A DNA stretch of 64,000 nt, from assembly GCF_963576675.1 (NCBI RefSeq), contig NC_088918.1, positions 47,525,501-47,589,500 on the forward strand. Reading direction: 5' to 3'. The stretch is from Euphorbia lathyris (Eukaryota; Streptophyta; Magnoliopsida; Malpighiales; Euphorbiaceae). A program made the translations under genes and the position numbers. The notes beneath the pieces are model-generated. The model ran no database searches, was not told where the DNA came from, and worked only from the letters and a program-made list of their open reading frames with translations. Numbering within the stretch: the stretch's first letter is position 1; each line of letters opens with the position of its first letter. Of this stretch, positions 11,109-21,983 are shown one piece after another.

Positions 11109-12545
11109 GATTTAGTACCTAGGCCTAGAAATCAAAAGCCCATAGGAACTAAGTGGGTCTTTAGAAACAAACTAGATGAGCATGGAAATGTAATAAGAAA
11201 CAAAGCTCGACTTGTAGCCCAAGGCTATAGTCAGCAAGAGGGTATTGACTATGGGGAAACATTTGCACCTGTTGCTAGGTTAGAAGCAATACATATATTG
11301 TGTGCTTATGCCAGTTTCATGAACTTTAAGTTATACCAAATGGATGTTAAAAGTGCATTTCTTAATGGTTTCATAAACGAAGAGGTATATGTTAATCAAC
11401 CTCCTGGGTTTGAAGATCCAAAATTTCCAAACCACGTTTATAAACTCAAAAAGGCCCTGTACGGCCTGAAACAAGCTCCAAGAGCTTGGTATGAGAGGTT
11501 GACCAACTTCCTGCTAACCAGGAACTATGTCAGGGGAAAAGCTGACACAACCTTGTTCATTAAGAAAAAGGGGAAACATACCCTACTTGCACAAATATAT
11601 GTAGATGATATAATATTTGGTGCTACTGACGAATCCTTGTGCAAAGAATTTAGCAAACAGATGCAAACTGAGTTCGAGATGTCCATGATGGGGGAACTCA
11701 ACTTCTTCCTTGGACTCCAAATCAAGCAAGGTAAGAATGGCATCTTCATAAGTCAGTCCAAGTACACCAAAGAAATGTTAAAGAAAATCGATATGATGGA
11801 CTGCAAACCCATATCAACCCCAATGAGTACTGATACTGTCCTATGCAAAGATGAGAAAAGTAAGTCAATAGACACTAAACTCTATCAAGGTATGATAGGT
11901 TCGTTACTTTATCTCACAGCTAGTAGACCTGATATACAGTACTCAGTATGTTATTGTGCGAGATATCAAGCTGACCCCAGAGAATCTCATCTAACGGCTG
12001 TAAAAAGAATTTTTAGATATTTGCAGAGCTCAATTGATGCAGGTCTATGGTATCCAACTTCAAATGACTTCACACTCATTGGATATACTGATGCTGACTA
12101 TGGACGAGATAAGCTAGAACGTAAGAGCACTTCGGGAGGATGTCATTTCCTTGGAAGCTGTCTAGTATCTTGGTTCAGCAAGAAGCAATCATCTGTAGCC
12201 CTGTCTACAACTGAAGCTGAGTACGTGGCTGCTGGAAGCTGTGTTGCTCAAGTTCTATGGATAAAGCAACAGCTTGAGGATTATGGAGTGAAGACTGAAA
12301 CAATAGAGATCAAATGTGACAACAAGAGTGCCATTGATCTGTCCAAAAATCCAATCCAATATAGCAGGATGAAACATGTCAGCATAAGGCATCACTTCAT
12401 CAGAGATCACGTACTAAAAGATGAGATCAAGCTGACCTATGTGCCAACAAATGAACAGCTTGCAGATATCTTCACCAAGCCCTTGGCACGTGAACAATTC
12501 AACATACTAAGGGAAGATATTGGTATGTCTAATCCCCTTCAATAA
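11109..12545 (+). pseudogene. Copia reverse transcriptase and RNase H
   Basis: The same frame, running to a natural TAA at 12543-12545. RT motifs: [74 protein letters not shown] and the catalytic [10 protein letters not shown] with both Asp intact. RNase H motifs: [37 protein letters not shown] and CDNKSAI. The end is ADIFTKPL and GMSNPLQ, as usual for copia. No stop lies within this part after 11108, so the catalytic core is readable although the polyprotein is not. Confidence 0.92.
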
Positions 12546-13092
12546 TTCTCTAGTGAATGTAGAGTGATTGCCATGTTGAGTGAAAATTTGAACGTTGTGC
12601 AAATGCCATGCTGAGTAAATTAAGTAACTACTACTTACTGAGCTTGAAATGTAGAAAAATCACCCCATACTGAGTTGACATACATATTGTGTGATTATCC
12701 TGAGTAGGTACATACACTGAGCAATTATCATATACTAAGTTGCTTAGAGATAGGAAATTCACCTTGATAGAACTAGGCTCTCAGTATCACAAACGGTTCA
12801 CTTTCTAGGAAAACTGCGTTAAAACCCACTTGCACCATTAAATGCCAACACGTGTAATAAATATCACCTGGAAAGGCAAACAATTATAAGACAACCCATG
12901 CGCCGAAAATGTCATAAATGACAGAGTCTCTGTCGGTTGAACGCCCCAAGGAAAAACGGATAGTCCAATAAATAGAGCCGTTTTAGATCTATATAAATAA
13001 TGGAAGAATTACTCCTCAAATCACCTCACGTGTAAATCCTTTGGTATTCAGAATCTCTCTCTCTCTCAAATCTTCCACAAAAATCTCTGAAA
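12546..13092 (+). promoter_or_regulatory. Pol-to-extra-ORF spacer with TATA-like box (12990-12999)
   Basis: A 547-bp non-coding spacer. TATATAAATA at 12990-12999 lies about 90 bp before the ATG at 13093 and is followed by a CT-rich stretch, as in a plant promoter and 5'UTR. The equivalent place in copy 2 has TATAAAT (24364-24370) with similar flanks (GGA.GAATT..CACTCA type). The extra ORF is in a different frame from pol, so readthrough from pol is not possible here. An internal promoter is my inference. Confidence 0.45.
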
Positions 13093-16050
13093 ATGTCCAA
13101 CACTCAGAACATCTCCGGTGAAAATTCCGGCAAATTGATCACCGATGAAAGCCCCAGATCTATTCCTCAATCTAACCTAACTCCGAGCAAACGCCGTCAA
13201 GCTGACCCAGCAAGCTCCTCAAAACAAAAGAAACCCAAGGCTAGAACCATGGTAAAGGTTCACATGAAAGTCAACAACCTGGAAGTCCTAAAATGCCGCT
13301 GGTTCTCTCCCAGCTTCATCACCGCCGAAAAGCCATTCTGTGAATGGATTGAGAAGAACGAGTGGACATGCCTCTTCTCTCTCCCCGGAACCACCTACCC
13401 TCGGATGGTTAGGGAATTCTACTCCGGTCTCCATGTTGATAAGGACGATGCTGACTATCTGGAGACGCACGTTAAGGGTCACAAGATTGTGATCACTCCG
13501 TCCTACTTGGCAACCGTACTCAACTTGCCTAACAAAGGAACCGAGTTTAGAACAACAAAGGAAAAGGTATCAACAGAATAGCTTGACCAGATGAAGGGAT
13601 TCTGCAAACCCAAAAATCACAAAGGAGAAATACCCAGCACTAGTATAGGGCAAAACCAGAAGATGGCGCACTACATATTGACCAACTTCATCTTCCCTAA
13701 ACTCAACTCAGCCTCGTCTGCCTCCAACTTCGAGCAGTGCTTTATATGGCACATGCTAACCTATAGCCCACTCAATATGCCTGTGTTTCTGGTTGGTGCA
13801 CTTCAACGTGGAGGTAAGAAACTTCGACTAGGTTCTCTAATCACCAAAATCCTTGAAGATCACAAGATCGAGACAATCACTGAGACTAAGAGTTTGGGAA
13901 CAGAAATAACCGCGGCTCTGCTATTTGGGTTATTGTTCAACCAACCCTTAAAGGGAGTTGACGATGCTGAGGAAGATGAGGAAGAAAACGATGCTGAACA
14001 AGAAATCGAAGCTGAGCAAGAAGCAGATGATGCTGAGCCAGAAGATGAGCCTGAGAAAGGGAAGGAGGTTCCTGCTGAGTCCCCTAAGGCAAAGAAGAAG
14101 AGAAAAGCACTTGCAACATGTGCAAAGGATATTGAAGCTGTGCCCAGGAAGAAGCGGGCTATGACCAGAGGAAAGAACGTTGATACTGACCAACCTCAGG
14201 TTGCACCTAAGTCAGCAGAGAAAAGGAAAGGGCAAGCTGAGCCCGAAGAAGAAAGTGAAGAATCCCCAGAACAACCTCTAAGGAAGAAAAGTCGAAGTTC
14301 TGGATTGAAAATTGTTGAAGCTGATCCCATTGATTGGGTTGTGACACCCAAATCTCACTGCACTCAGAACATTGGGATTGATCTTAAGAAAACTCCAGTT
14401 GAGCAAGCTGATGAATGGGAAGAACAAAGACAGGATGATACTCAGCCTAATGCTGAAGAAAAAGATCATGCTGAACCGGATAATGTTGAGCAACATCAGG
14501 AGGCATATGTTGAACAAAAAGAAGAAGATAATGAAAGAGAGGATCTGGATGTTGAAACCGAGGTTGAGGATATAAATGTTCAAACTGACCATTCACCTCC
14601 AAAAACTAAGTCCCTCAAAAGACTGAAAAAGAAAGCTGTTAAAACTCCTCTTATTGATCTCTTGGCAGATTCTCCATCTTTGGAGCAAAATACGGATCCA
14701 TCCAATATCCAGTTCGAGTATTTTTCCCACCATGCTGAGTCTCCTCCTAAGGAACCGGAGCAAAATCAAGCCTCTGTTACTCACACTGAAGAACATGCCA
14801 AGACTCCACAGAATCCAAATCCTGCCGAGCAAGAGCTCGAAGATCCAGCCATTCAACACGGGGAGAAAACTATGGATCCACCTATTCAACTTCAACCTCA
14901 TGAAGAACACTCAGCTCCTGGTACTACACCTCATCAAGAACCAATTACTCAAGCTAATAAGAAGCCAACTCCACCACCATCCAGCTCCACCTCCATTCAT
15001 GCGTCTGAGCCAAATTCCACTAATCAATTTGCATATCTTAGTGCAACTCAGTCTGGTCGTCGAATCATAGAAACGGCTCAATCTCTTCTCCAGGAGTTCA
15101 CCACTTCTGATGCTGCTGGGTCTGCTCATCCTGAGTCACAAAATGTCTCTGCCATCATTCAACTTCTTACTGAAATTAAAGGACTCAAGGATATTATCAG
15201 TGTTATGACCTCCGTCCAAACACAGCAACCTAAGCAAGATCACATTGCCAAACTGACTGAGCTGTTACTTCTGATGGTAAACCACATGAACACCCTCGAA
15301 GGTAAACTCAATAATCTCTCTGCACCACATCCAGGATATGCAACTTCGGCTGAGTTAGATCAACACTTTGCCAAATTGAGAACAGAACTGCCCAACCTTG
15401 GGACAATGGTTACTCCTGAGTATGCCACATCTGCTGAGTTGCACGAATGCTTTGCCAAGCTGACTGCTGATCTCACTTGTACACGTGAGTTAGTTTCCTC
15501 CACTTCTCAATGTACAATTGATCAACTGAGTGAAGCCGTGAGTCTTCTCAATGTCAACAAAGCTCAGATGGATGTTGACCCCATCACCAATGATAATCTG
15601 TTGCAACTTTCACAAGGTACTCTAACGGCCATGCGCATCAACAATGCTCAACGCATCTTCTATGACTCTGCCCTACTAAAGATGTATCATCAATCCTTTG
15701 CTCAGATTACCAGCTCTCTTACTTGGCTTAGTAAGTCCCATGAGTGCATTATCAGCCTGATCACTGGGTCAATACCAGTTCCTCGACACATTCGAGATGA
15801 TTCTGTTCCTGTGATTGATGGTTTGAGTGAAAGCACAAAGAGATTACAGCGCTATTCAAATGTTCTATCCTCTGCTGCGAGAAATAACACCTTTGTCTAT
15901 ACCCCTGATGCTGGCAAAACGGGGGAGAATACTCAAGATGGAACTCAATAAAAGGCAGGTACATCAGGGAGCAAAGAGAAAGGAAATGGTGAGAAAGGAA
16001 AGGGTAAGACTGTGCATGAAGCACAAGTGAATCTAAAGAAGAGAGACTAG
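13093..16050 (+). pseudogene. Sirevirus extra 3' ORF (985 codons, two stops), function unknown
   Basis: One frame from the ATG at 13093 to TAG 16048-16050, broken by TAG at 13579-13581 and TAA at 15949-15951; the second fits CAA to TAA. The N-terminal part to about residue 290 is a conserved globular region shared with copy 2: RWFSPSF, EKPFCEWI, TYPRMVREFY, GQNQKMAHYILTNFIFPK, FEQCFIWHMLTY and LRLGSLITKIL. It resembles the plant domain annotated as putative plant transposon protein. A long acidic, Lys/Glu/Pro-rich disordered middle follows, and then a helical C-terminal part with ATSAEL repeats and coiled-coil character. It sits where Sireviruses carry an env-like ORF, but I see no signal peptide or clear membrane anchor. 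Confidence 0.8.
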
Positions 16051-16459
16051 TAAAACTTAAGATTTTCTATTCTGTAGGCACAAATATTTTGTATGTCTCA
16101 TTATCTATCCAATGAACTTTGTCTTTCATTCTGCCCAAATGCCATGCTTATCAATGCACATTGACATAAGCAAATTGAACAAACAAATACTCAGTATACA
16201 TAATAATGAATAAAGCAAACGGAGTATTCAAGCATTTCTGAAAGCAGACCTAGACTCAAAATAAATTAGAACTGAATCTAGTCAGTACACACATTCTTAG
16301 TTTGTCTCAAATAAATCTTGGAAGGTTTAAGAGGTAAATTAACAGATGCAACCCTTACGGGGGAGCAATTTCAGAAATATGAAAAATAAATCAATCATGG
16401 GGAATTTCAAAACTGAGTTCCATAATTATGCATTTTGCCAACATCAAAATGGGGGAGTT
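16051..16459 (+). other. 3' untranslated region with repeated polypurine tracts
   Basis: Non-coding. The polypurine tract is AAAATGGGGGAG at 16446-16457, directly before the 3' LTR. Similar runs are seen upstream: ACGGGGGAG near 15920, ACGGGGGAGC near 16358 and ATGGGGAAT near 16398. Multiplied purine tracts are a known Sirevirus trait. They prime plus-strand DNA synthesis. Confidence 0.75.
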
Positions 16460-17856
16460 TGTTGAAACACTTTTCCACAAGATTTTGATTTGACAAAATC
16501 ATCCATGATTAAGAGACAATTAAATTTAAGTGCTTTATTTTAATTGTACTAATCCGTTTGTTCAATGTTGAGTATAAATATAAATAAAGATAAATATAAA
16601 AAGTAAGACAGGAAGAAGTCAGCATGAGATGAACAAAACAAGCTAAGTGGAATGAAGGTCAGCATAGAAGCCTAAAGTATCAAGCTGAGTGGAATCAAAC
16701 TTAGCATCAAAAGACTAAGACATAAAAGCCCAACAAAGAGAAGCGAAATGAAACTCAGCATGAGAAGCTGAGTGATTCCTCAGGACAGCATGAAAGAGTC
16801 GTTCGCTAAAAGACAATGATTACCGCCCTTCTGTACCAATAATTGAATCCTTGGAAATACGCAGAAGACACATTCCGAGATGTATGGGTCAATGGATTAT
16901 TGGTAAAAGACAACTGGCACAAAAAGACAAGCCTGACGCAAGAAGACAAGCCTGACATCTGAAGGAAAACAGAGGAAGGGAATGGCCGGAACAGTTTGAA
17001 GCTGACCAGAAGTTGTCCCCTAAAAGAGCCGTTTTGACATCAACGGTTAAATCATTTAAAAATGATCCAACACAGATTTTCCCCTATATAAGGACAATCA
17101 AACTCCTTGGATCATTGCCGATTGACAAAAACAAAAAGTACAAGAGAGAAAAGATACAAAAGCACTTAGATACAAAAAGATCTTACACCCATCTTCCATT
17201 CTTTGTGTAAATGCTAGAGTGATTACTTGTAATCTTCTAAAGTGTTCTTTATTTGAAAAGGAACAAGTGTTTATCAACTGTAACATTGAGAGTGTTGTGC
17301 TGAGTGTTTGGTTGTAAACATTCAGTGGTAGAGAAATCTAGGTGCTGGGTTGTGGCACTTAGTAGGAGTTGAGTAGACGAATAGAGGAAGGTACTCTTGC
17401 ATATTCAACTGCTTTGTAATCGGTTTGTGCTCTACCTTTAAAGATCTCAGTATTGGATTCTAAAAGCCCGGAGGACTCTGGGGACTGGACGTAGGCAGAG
17501 AGGCCGAACCAGGATAAGTGATACTGAGTAATCTCTAAACTCTCTCTCAATATATATATTTGCATGTGTTGTGTGTGAAGTTTACTCAGCATATAAAATT
17601 GTTTAAAGTCGACTCTGAGTAATTTCAAGTGCTGAGTTAGAAGCTGACCTCCAAGAGTGTCAATATCTAACTTACAAATAAAACAACCTTAGTCAATATC
17701 CGGCCAAAGCTGTCTTGTAACATATCTGGCCAAGCTAACCAAAAGCTGAGTTGACAAACTCACCAAATAACTAAGTCAGCATATTAATTAAACGAAAAAA
17801 AGGTTATATTAGTTCCTAACCCCCCCCCCCTTGGAACTAATCACACGGGACCAACA
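16460..17856 (+). repeat. 3' LTR of copia copy 1
   Basis: 1397 bp, nearly identical to 6181-7572 with scattered single-base differences and a longer C-run near the end (12 C at about 17821). It ends in CAACA and is followed by the target duplication ATCCC. Confidence 0.95.
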
Positions 17857-17861
17857 ATCCC

Positions 17862-18515
17862 AACGTATTTAAAGAATGTGAATAACAGCTATCATTAATA
17901 TAGTCTTTTGAATCGAGATATAACTATCCTTAATACCAAACCGACTTGTACTAATACGTGCTTACGTCACAACGTATTTCCTAAACATGTGCCTTCTTCG
18001 GGACACGGAAATGGACCAGGCGGGTCGCACAAGTTCATTCATACGAGATGACTAAGTCGTCTTTAGTTCGAATCGTTTCGATGCTTTGGGGTAGTTTCTA
18101 TATCGGTTTAAGAGTATATATTAACGTATTGTTTCATTTCCTTTACATATTTTAGGATTAGACACGTATCATGGCAATTTGAAAACACGAATTGATTCAT
18201 TTATCACATAAAAAATAGTAATGGGTAATCCTATGGCAACTTCTAAGGCTACTATATGCTGATACGGCTGATCGCGGGACCTCACAGGACCGCACAAATT
18301 CGCCCCTAACGAATGGATGGGGACCCTTTGGCGCCTTATTGCAAGGGGGAACTTACACTAGCCTCTTTCGAGCGACGAATGGACTCTCACTAGAGGTTTC
18401 GCGGAAATTGCCCAAAAGGTTTGCAATAATGCTTATGAATTCATATGAAAAGAAATAATACGATCCGTCCCCGTTAAGGGCTTAATACATGCCTTCCGGA
18501 ATCAAATTTCTCGCT
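17862..18515 (-). other. Ty3 leader, PBS-proximal part
   Basis: The other half of the Tat-like leader, displaced by the copia insertion. It is non-coding, and I see no ORF of note. It joins the primer site at 18516. Confidence 0.6.
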
Positions 18516-18533
18516 TCCCCAGCAGAGTCGCCA
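18516..18533 (-). other. Ty3 primer binding site
   Basis: The minus strand reads TGGCGACTCTGCTGGGGA, separated from the LTR end by two bases. This is a primer site form common in plant Tat/Ogre-type elements (assigned to tRNA-Arg, as I recall). It fixes the LTR boundary at 18536. Confidence 0.8.
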
Positions 18534-19086
18534 CTTGTAGGTGCTGCGGCCTCGCCCGGGCGGATCGGGGGGTGGACACCGTTGACGACAGATGCTGTGA
18601 TTGGCGCCGAAAGCAACCAATCGCGGAATCAAGCTGCTCGGCAGGACCGGAGCCTGGAGTATGGAAGAGTCGCCACCCACGAATGGGAAATGAACACCGA
18701 TCCCTTGCGAGAGACCGGTGAGGGTTTGGAAAACTTAGGTACGAGCCGAGAAGGCTAGCTCCTTTCCAGAGAAAGGCTACTAGGCACCCCAACATCGCCC
18801 GGTTATGAACCACCGGCCTCCTACTTAGCGTGTTAGGCGATAACGGACTAATCGCATATTTCTTTAAGTTTAAAATTCATTTGAAACCTTTTCTTTCTCG
18901 CTTTGAAAACCGTTTTGAGCATGTTATTGAAAGCCATTTTAGTAAAGAATCACCCATTTTGCATAAATTTAAAGTATATAGGAGAGAGAGGGAGAAGAAA
19001 GAATTGATTTATTCACAGTGTGATTTTATGCTTTAAACTATACACTAACTCGAAGCTAATCTCATTCCCCAAAAACGAGTTTATTT

Positions 19087-19365
19087 ACATGGTTCGTACC
19101 TTAATCGCCGTTGGAACGATTTAGGTATGTTTCAAAACCCCGTCAGTTTACATGATATCGACTCGAATCGCCGTTGGAACGACTCGAGCGTTTGAAAACG
19201 TGAGATAAGAAGCTTTTAAAAAAACGTGATTAAGCATACAAGTCCATTAATTTTTGTACAAAACCGCTTAGTTGGGAAAACGATTCAAAAATCTATTAAT
19301 TACAATTAAAAGACGATTTTAATTACAAGGTTCGCTTAATCCGTCGTTGGAACGAATTAAGGTTT
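19087..19365 (-). repeat. Three imperfect repeats in Ty3 LTR
   Basis: The core CGCCGTTGGAACGA occurs at 19107-19120 and 19169-19182, with a one-base variant at 19342-19355. Each is preceded by similar sequence (TACATGGTTCG, TACATGATATCG, TACAAGGTTCG), so the unit is about 35-40 bp. It lies within the R-U5 region of the LTR. The role is unknown. Confidence 0.7.
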
Positions 19366-19581
19366 TAAAACATGATATTTGAGAAATCGTTTGGAAATGA
19401 TAAAGAATTAAGGAGAAACCTTTTAATTACACGAGGAACCTCTAGAAACCATTAGTTTAAATAATCAAGTTAAAATCTCTTTTGTGGTTTATTTTTCCAT
19501 TTTTCACTCAATTTACTCCTTACTTAAACACAATTACAATAATAAACAAATTAAATCCAAACCCCACCCTAAATACATTTG

Positions 19582-19584
<3 letters not shown>

Positions 19585-19644
<60 letters not shown>
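19585..19644. repeat. (AT)n microsatellite
   Basis: About 60 bp of uninterrupted AT repeat inside the Ty3 LTR. Length is likely variable. Confidence 0.95.
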
Positions 19645-19648
<4 letters not shown>

Positions 19649-20002
19649 AAAATGAGTAATAATACCCATTAAAACTAAAGAGAGAAAATAATACATATTA
19701 ATAGGTGAAAATAATGATGAAAATACTATTAGATATGATATACTTTTATTCAAATTAAAATTATGTAAAACAATGAATAAAGTTCATAGAAAAACAACCT
19801 TTAATCCAAAATAGTTTTTACCTAATAAACTCTAAACCAAGGTTTAATACCTCCCGACATCACCTATTAATTGATTATCCCAAAAACCCCCAAAAAAACT
19901 ATACATATATATATATATATACATGTACTTTACCAAAGCTAATTTAGTATAAATGGTATCAAAATAGCGAATGAATAGATGTATAATTAGTATTTAATAG
20001 TT

Positions 20003-21134
20003 GGGTAAATTCCAAAAAAAAACCTCTGTGGTTTCATGTTCTTCCAAAAAAACCCTTGTGGTTTGTTAATACAAAAAAAAATGACTATGGTTTGCGCCAG
20101 ATTTCTGGAAAAGGTAGAGATTTCTGATTGTAATTCTAGACATTCAGAATGATAAGTTTTTTTCTTTTTCTTTTTTTTTTCTTTTTTTCCAATTGTCTTG
20201 CAACATTATAATATGTTGCTTCAAGAAAAGGCTTGGCAACTTACAAACCAGTCATTTCGTATCTCTCCATACTTTCTAAAAAAGCAGCCACACTTTTCCT
20301 CTTTTAGCTTACACACACGTCTTCAATTTTTTAAGGAAAAAGTAAAATTATATATGTGTGTTCTTGGAAAAAATTTCTTCTCTTCTCCTCTCGTGTCTTC
20401 TTCTATATTCATTCATATTTTTAGAAAGCTCTTATATATCTTTTTGAGTTCTTAATTAATTATTAAATATATTTAGGTGAATAATGGAGAAAACAAGCAT
20501 TACAAGCTTAGTGAGAACGAAATCGGACCAACTGGTGGAGACGGTAGCAGCAGCGTTCAAATCCTCTGCTTCTCTCTCTTATCTCTCGGTGTCGTCGTCT
20601 CCACCGGAAATCCAATCGGCTCGAAATAGGAGATTTTTCACCAAATTCAGCTTTCGAAACCTGTAATCGCGTTTTCCACGGCGGATTGTGTTACTTTTTG
20701 AGGGCGTTGGCGATGGGAGAGACGGTGGTTTTGATGGCGATTTTCCAAAAATTCTGAAAAAATTCCAGAATTCTGGAAATAAAAAAAAAAAGAAGAAAAA
20801 AAGATGAAAGAAGAAGAAGAAGAGAGAGAGAGGAAGAAGAAGAAGAGAAGAAACAGAAGAAGAAGAAGAAGGAGGAGGAGGAGGAGGAGGAGGAGGAGGA
20901 GGAGAAGAAAAGGAGGATGAGAGGAAGAAGAAGAAGAAGAAAAAGAAAAAGAAAAATTAAAAAAAAAAAAAATTCCAACTCTACCCCTTGCCACGTCAGC
21001 ATTTTTAACGGTGTTAAGCCCTTTTCCGTTTTTCGGGTAACGGTGAAACCACAGTCTTTTTTTTTGTAAAAACAAACCACAAGGGTTTTTTTGGAACAAC
21101 ATCAAACCACAGAGGTTTTTTTTGGAATTTACCC
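20003..21134. mobile_element. Non-autonomous Mutator-like element with about 100-bp TIRs
   Basis: The left end begins GGGTAAATTCC and the right end finishes GGAATTTACCC. The inverted repeats can be followed for about 100 bp (CCTCTGTGGTTT, ACCCTTGTGGTTTG and their complements). A perfect 9-bp target duplication TTAATAGTT lies at 19994-20002 and 21135-21143, the size expected for Mutator superfamily elements. There is no transposase. The interior holds a short ORF (20484-20666) and a long purine-rich tract (about 20770-20970), so a captured host fragment (Pack-MULE) is possible. Confidence 0.9.
20484..20666 (+). CDS. 60-codon ORF inside the Mutator-like element, unrecognised
   Basis: It starts at an ATG in good plant context (AATAATGGAG) and ends at TAA. 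The product begins MEKTSITSLVRTKSDQLVET and is rich in Ser and Ala, with a basic end (RNRRFFTKF). The base composition (TCG/TCT-rich, balanced GC) is unlike the AT-rich flanks and looks like real coding sequence. About 250 bp upstream is AT-rich, with TATATAT at about 20433. I do not recognise the family. It may be the 5' part of a host gene copied by the transposon, cut off where the purine tract begins. It could also be chance. Confidence 0.35.
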   Translation: MEKTSITSLVRTKSDQLVETVAAAFKSSASLSYLSVSSSPPEIQSARNRRFFTKFSFRNL

Positions 21135-21946
21135 TTAATAGTTATATACCCAAAAATATTTTTGATAAACATATTACATAGTTACATATATACATATATA
21201 AGAATCAATTCCAAAAAGGTAAGAAAAATGTTCAAAAATGGGCTTTTTAAAGTTCCAGCAGGTTTACCGACGGAATATCCGTCGGTAAACAGCCTTTAGC
21301 GACAGAAAATGGCAGAATTATAGAAACAACACCTAACTTTCCAGATTTATTCAAACACTTTAAATCTAAGCTATTCTATCGTTTTGGGTCTCCGAACTAC
21401 CACAATTGGATCATAGTCAATAACGGAGACTCCTAAAACGATGTTTTATTTCAAAACGTTATTTGGAAATATTTTTTAAAATTTATAATTACAACGTTTT
21501 GATCCCGAACTACCCTCAAATTGGGTCACGGTTCGTGTTGGGATGTCAAAACGAGGGTTTTTTATTTAAAACAAAAATATTTGTTTAATACGAGACGGGA
21601 ATTAAATAAACGCGGAAAAGTAAATAAACTTGATAAATAAATAAATAATTAAATAAATAAAACTATGTCCTAAAAATAAATAAATGAATAGAATAAATAA
21701 AATAAATAAATAAAACGAGTCTAGTCCTCGGATAATACCTCAAGATCGGTATTGACAGCTGAAGTCGGTTGATCCCACGAATTATGATTTTTCGGTGTTT
21801 TTGGTGTTTTGGTAAAATATTTAACTTTTAGAAAATTAGGATTTTTTTAGGAAAAAAAATATTTTCTCCCAAAAAATTGACTTTCTCTCTCTAAAAATGT
21901 CTAGAGTGAGAAAGCTCCAAGAAATCCCCTCCCTCTAAAATGCATG

Positions 21947-21977
21947 GGGATCCGTGCCTTTTATAGGCATGGATCCC
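21947..21977 (-). promoter_or_regulatory. Ty3 LTR TATA box in the loop of a palindrome
   Basis: The minus strand reads TATAAAA (21959-21965). The 12-bp arms GGGATCCGTGCC (21947-21958) and GGCATGGATCCC (21966-21977) are complementary except for one position, leaving exactly the 7-base TATA segment as loop. It is the probable core promoter of the Tat-like element. Confidence 0.7.
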
Positions 21978-21983
21978 AAAAAA

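Larger units (their letters stand above)
6181..17856 (+). mobile_element. Complete Sirevirus-like Ty1/copia retrotransposon (copy 1)
   Basis: A full element of 11676 bp with TGTTG...CAACA LTR ends at 6181-7572 and 16460-17856. It has a perfect 5-bp target duplication, ATCCC at 6176-6180 and 17857-17861. The order is LTR, initiator-Met primer site, gag, protease, integrase, RT, RNase H, an extra 985-codon ORF, several polypurine runs and the LTR. Large size, an LTR of about 1.4 kb, extended gag with extra zinc knuckles, an ORF downstream of pol and multiplied purine tracts are all known Sirevirus traits. Gag to RNase H is one frame (7635-12545) with four nonsense codons and no frameshift. The two LTRs look nearly identical, so the insertion is fairly recent. 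Confidence 0.95.

Noticed and set aside
12543..13093. Stop-codon readthrough from pol into the extra ORF, as reported for SIRE1
   Set aside because: The extra ORF is in another frame and 550 bp away with stops between.
13948..15129. Several ORFs of 60-140 codons in other frames of the extra ORF (Lys/Met- or Ile/Phe-rich)
   Set aside because: Shadows of the GAA/AAG-rich true frame, which is conserved in copy 2; the shadows are not.
13093..16050. Envelope protein for the extra ORF
   Set aside because: Position fits the env-like ORF of Sireviruses, but no signal peptide, membrane anchor or cleavage site was visible; kept as unknown function.
20647..21105. 152- and 129-codon minus-strand ORFs rich in Ser, Leu and Phe
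   Set aside because: Translation of the complementary pyrimidine tract inside the Mutator-like element; low complexity only.
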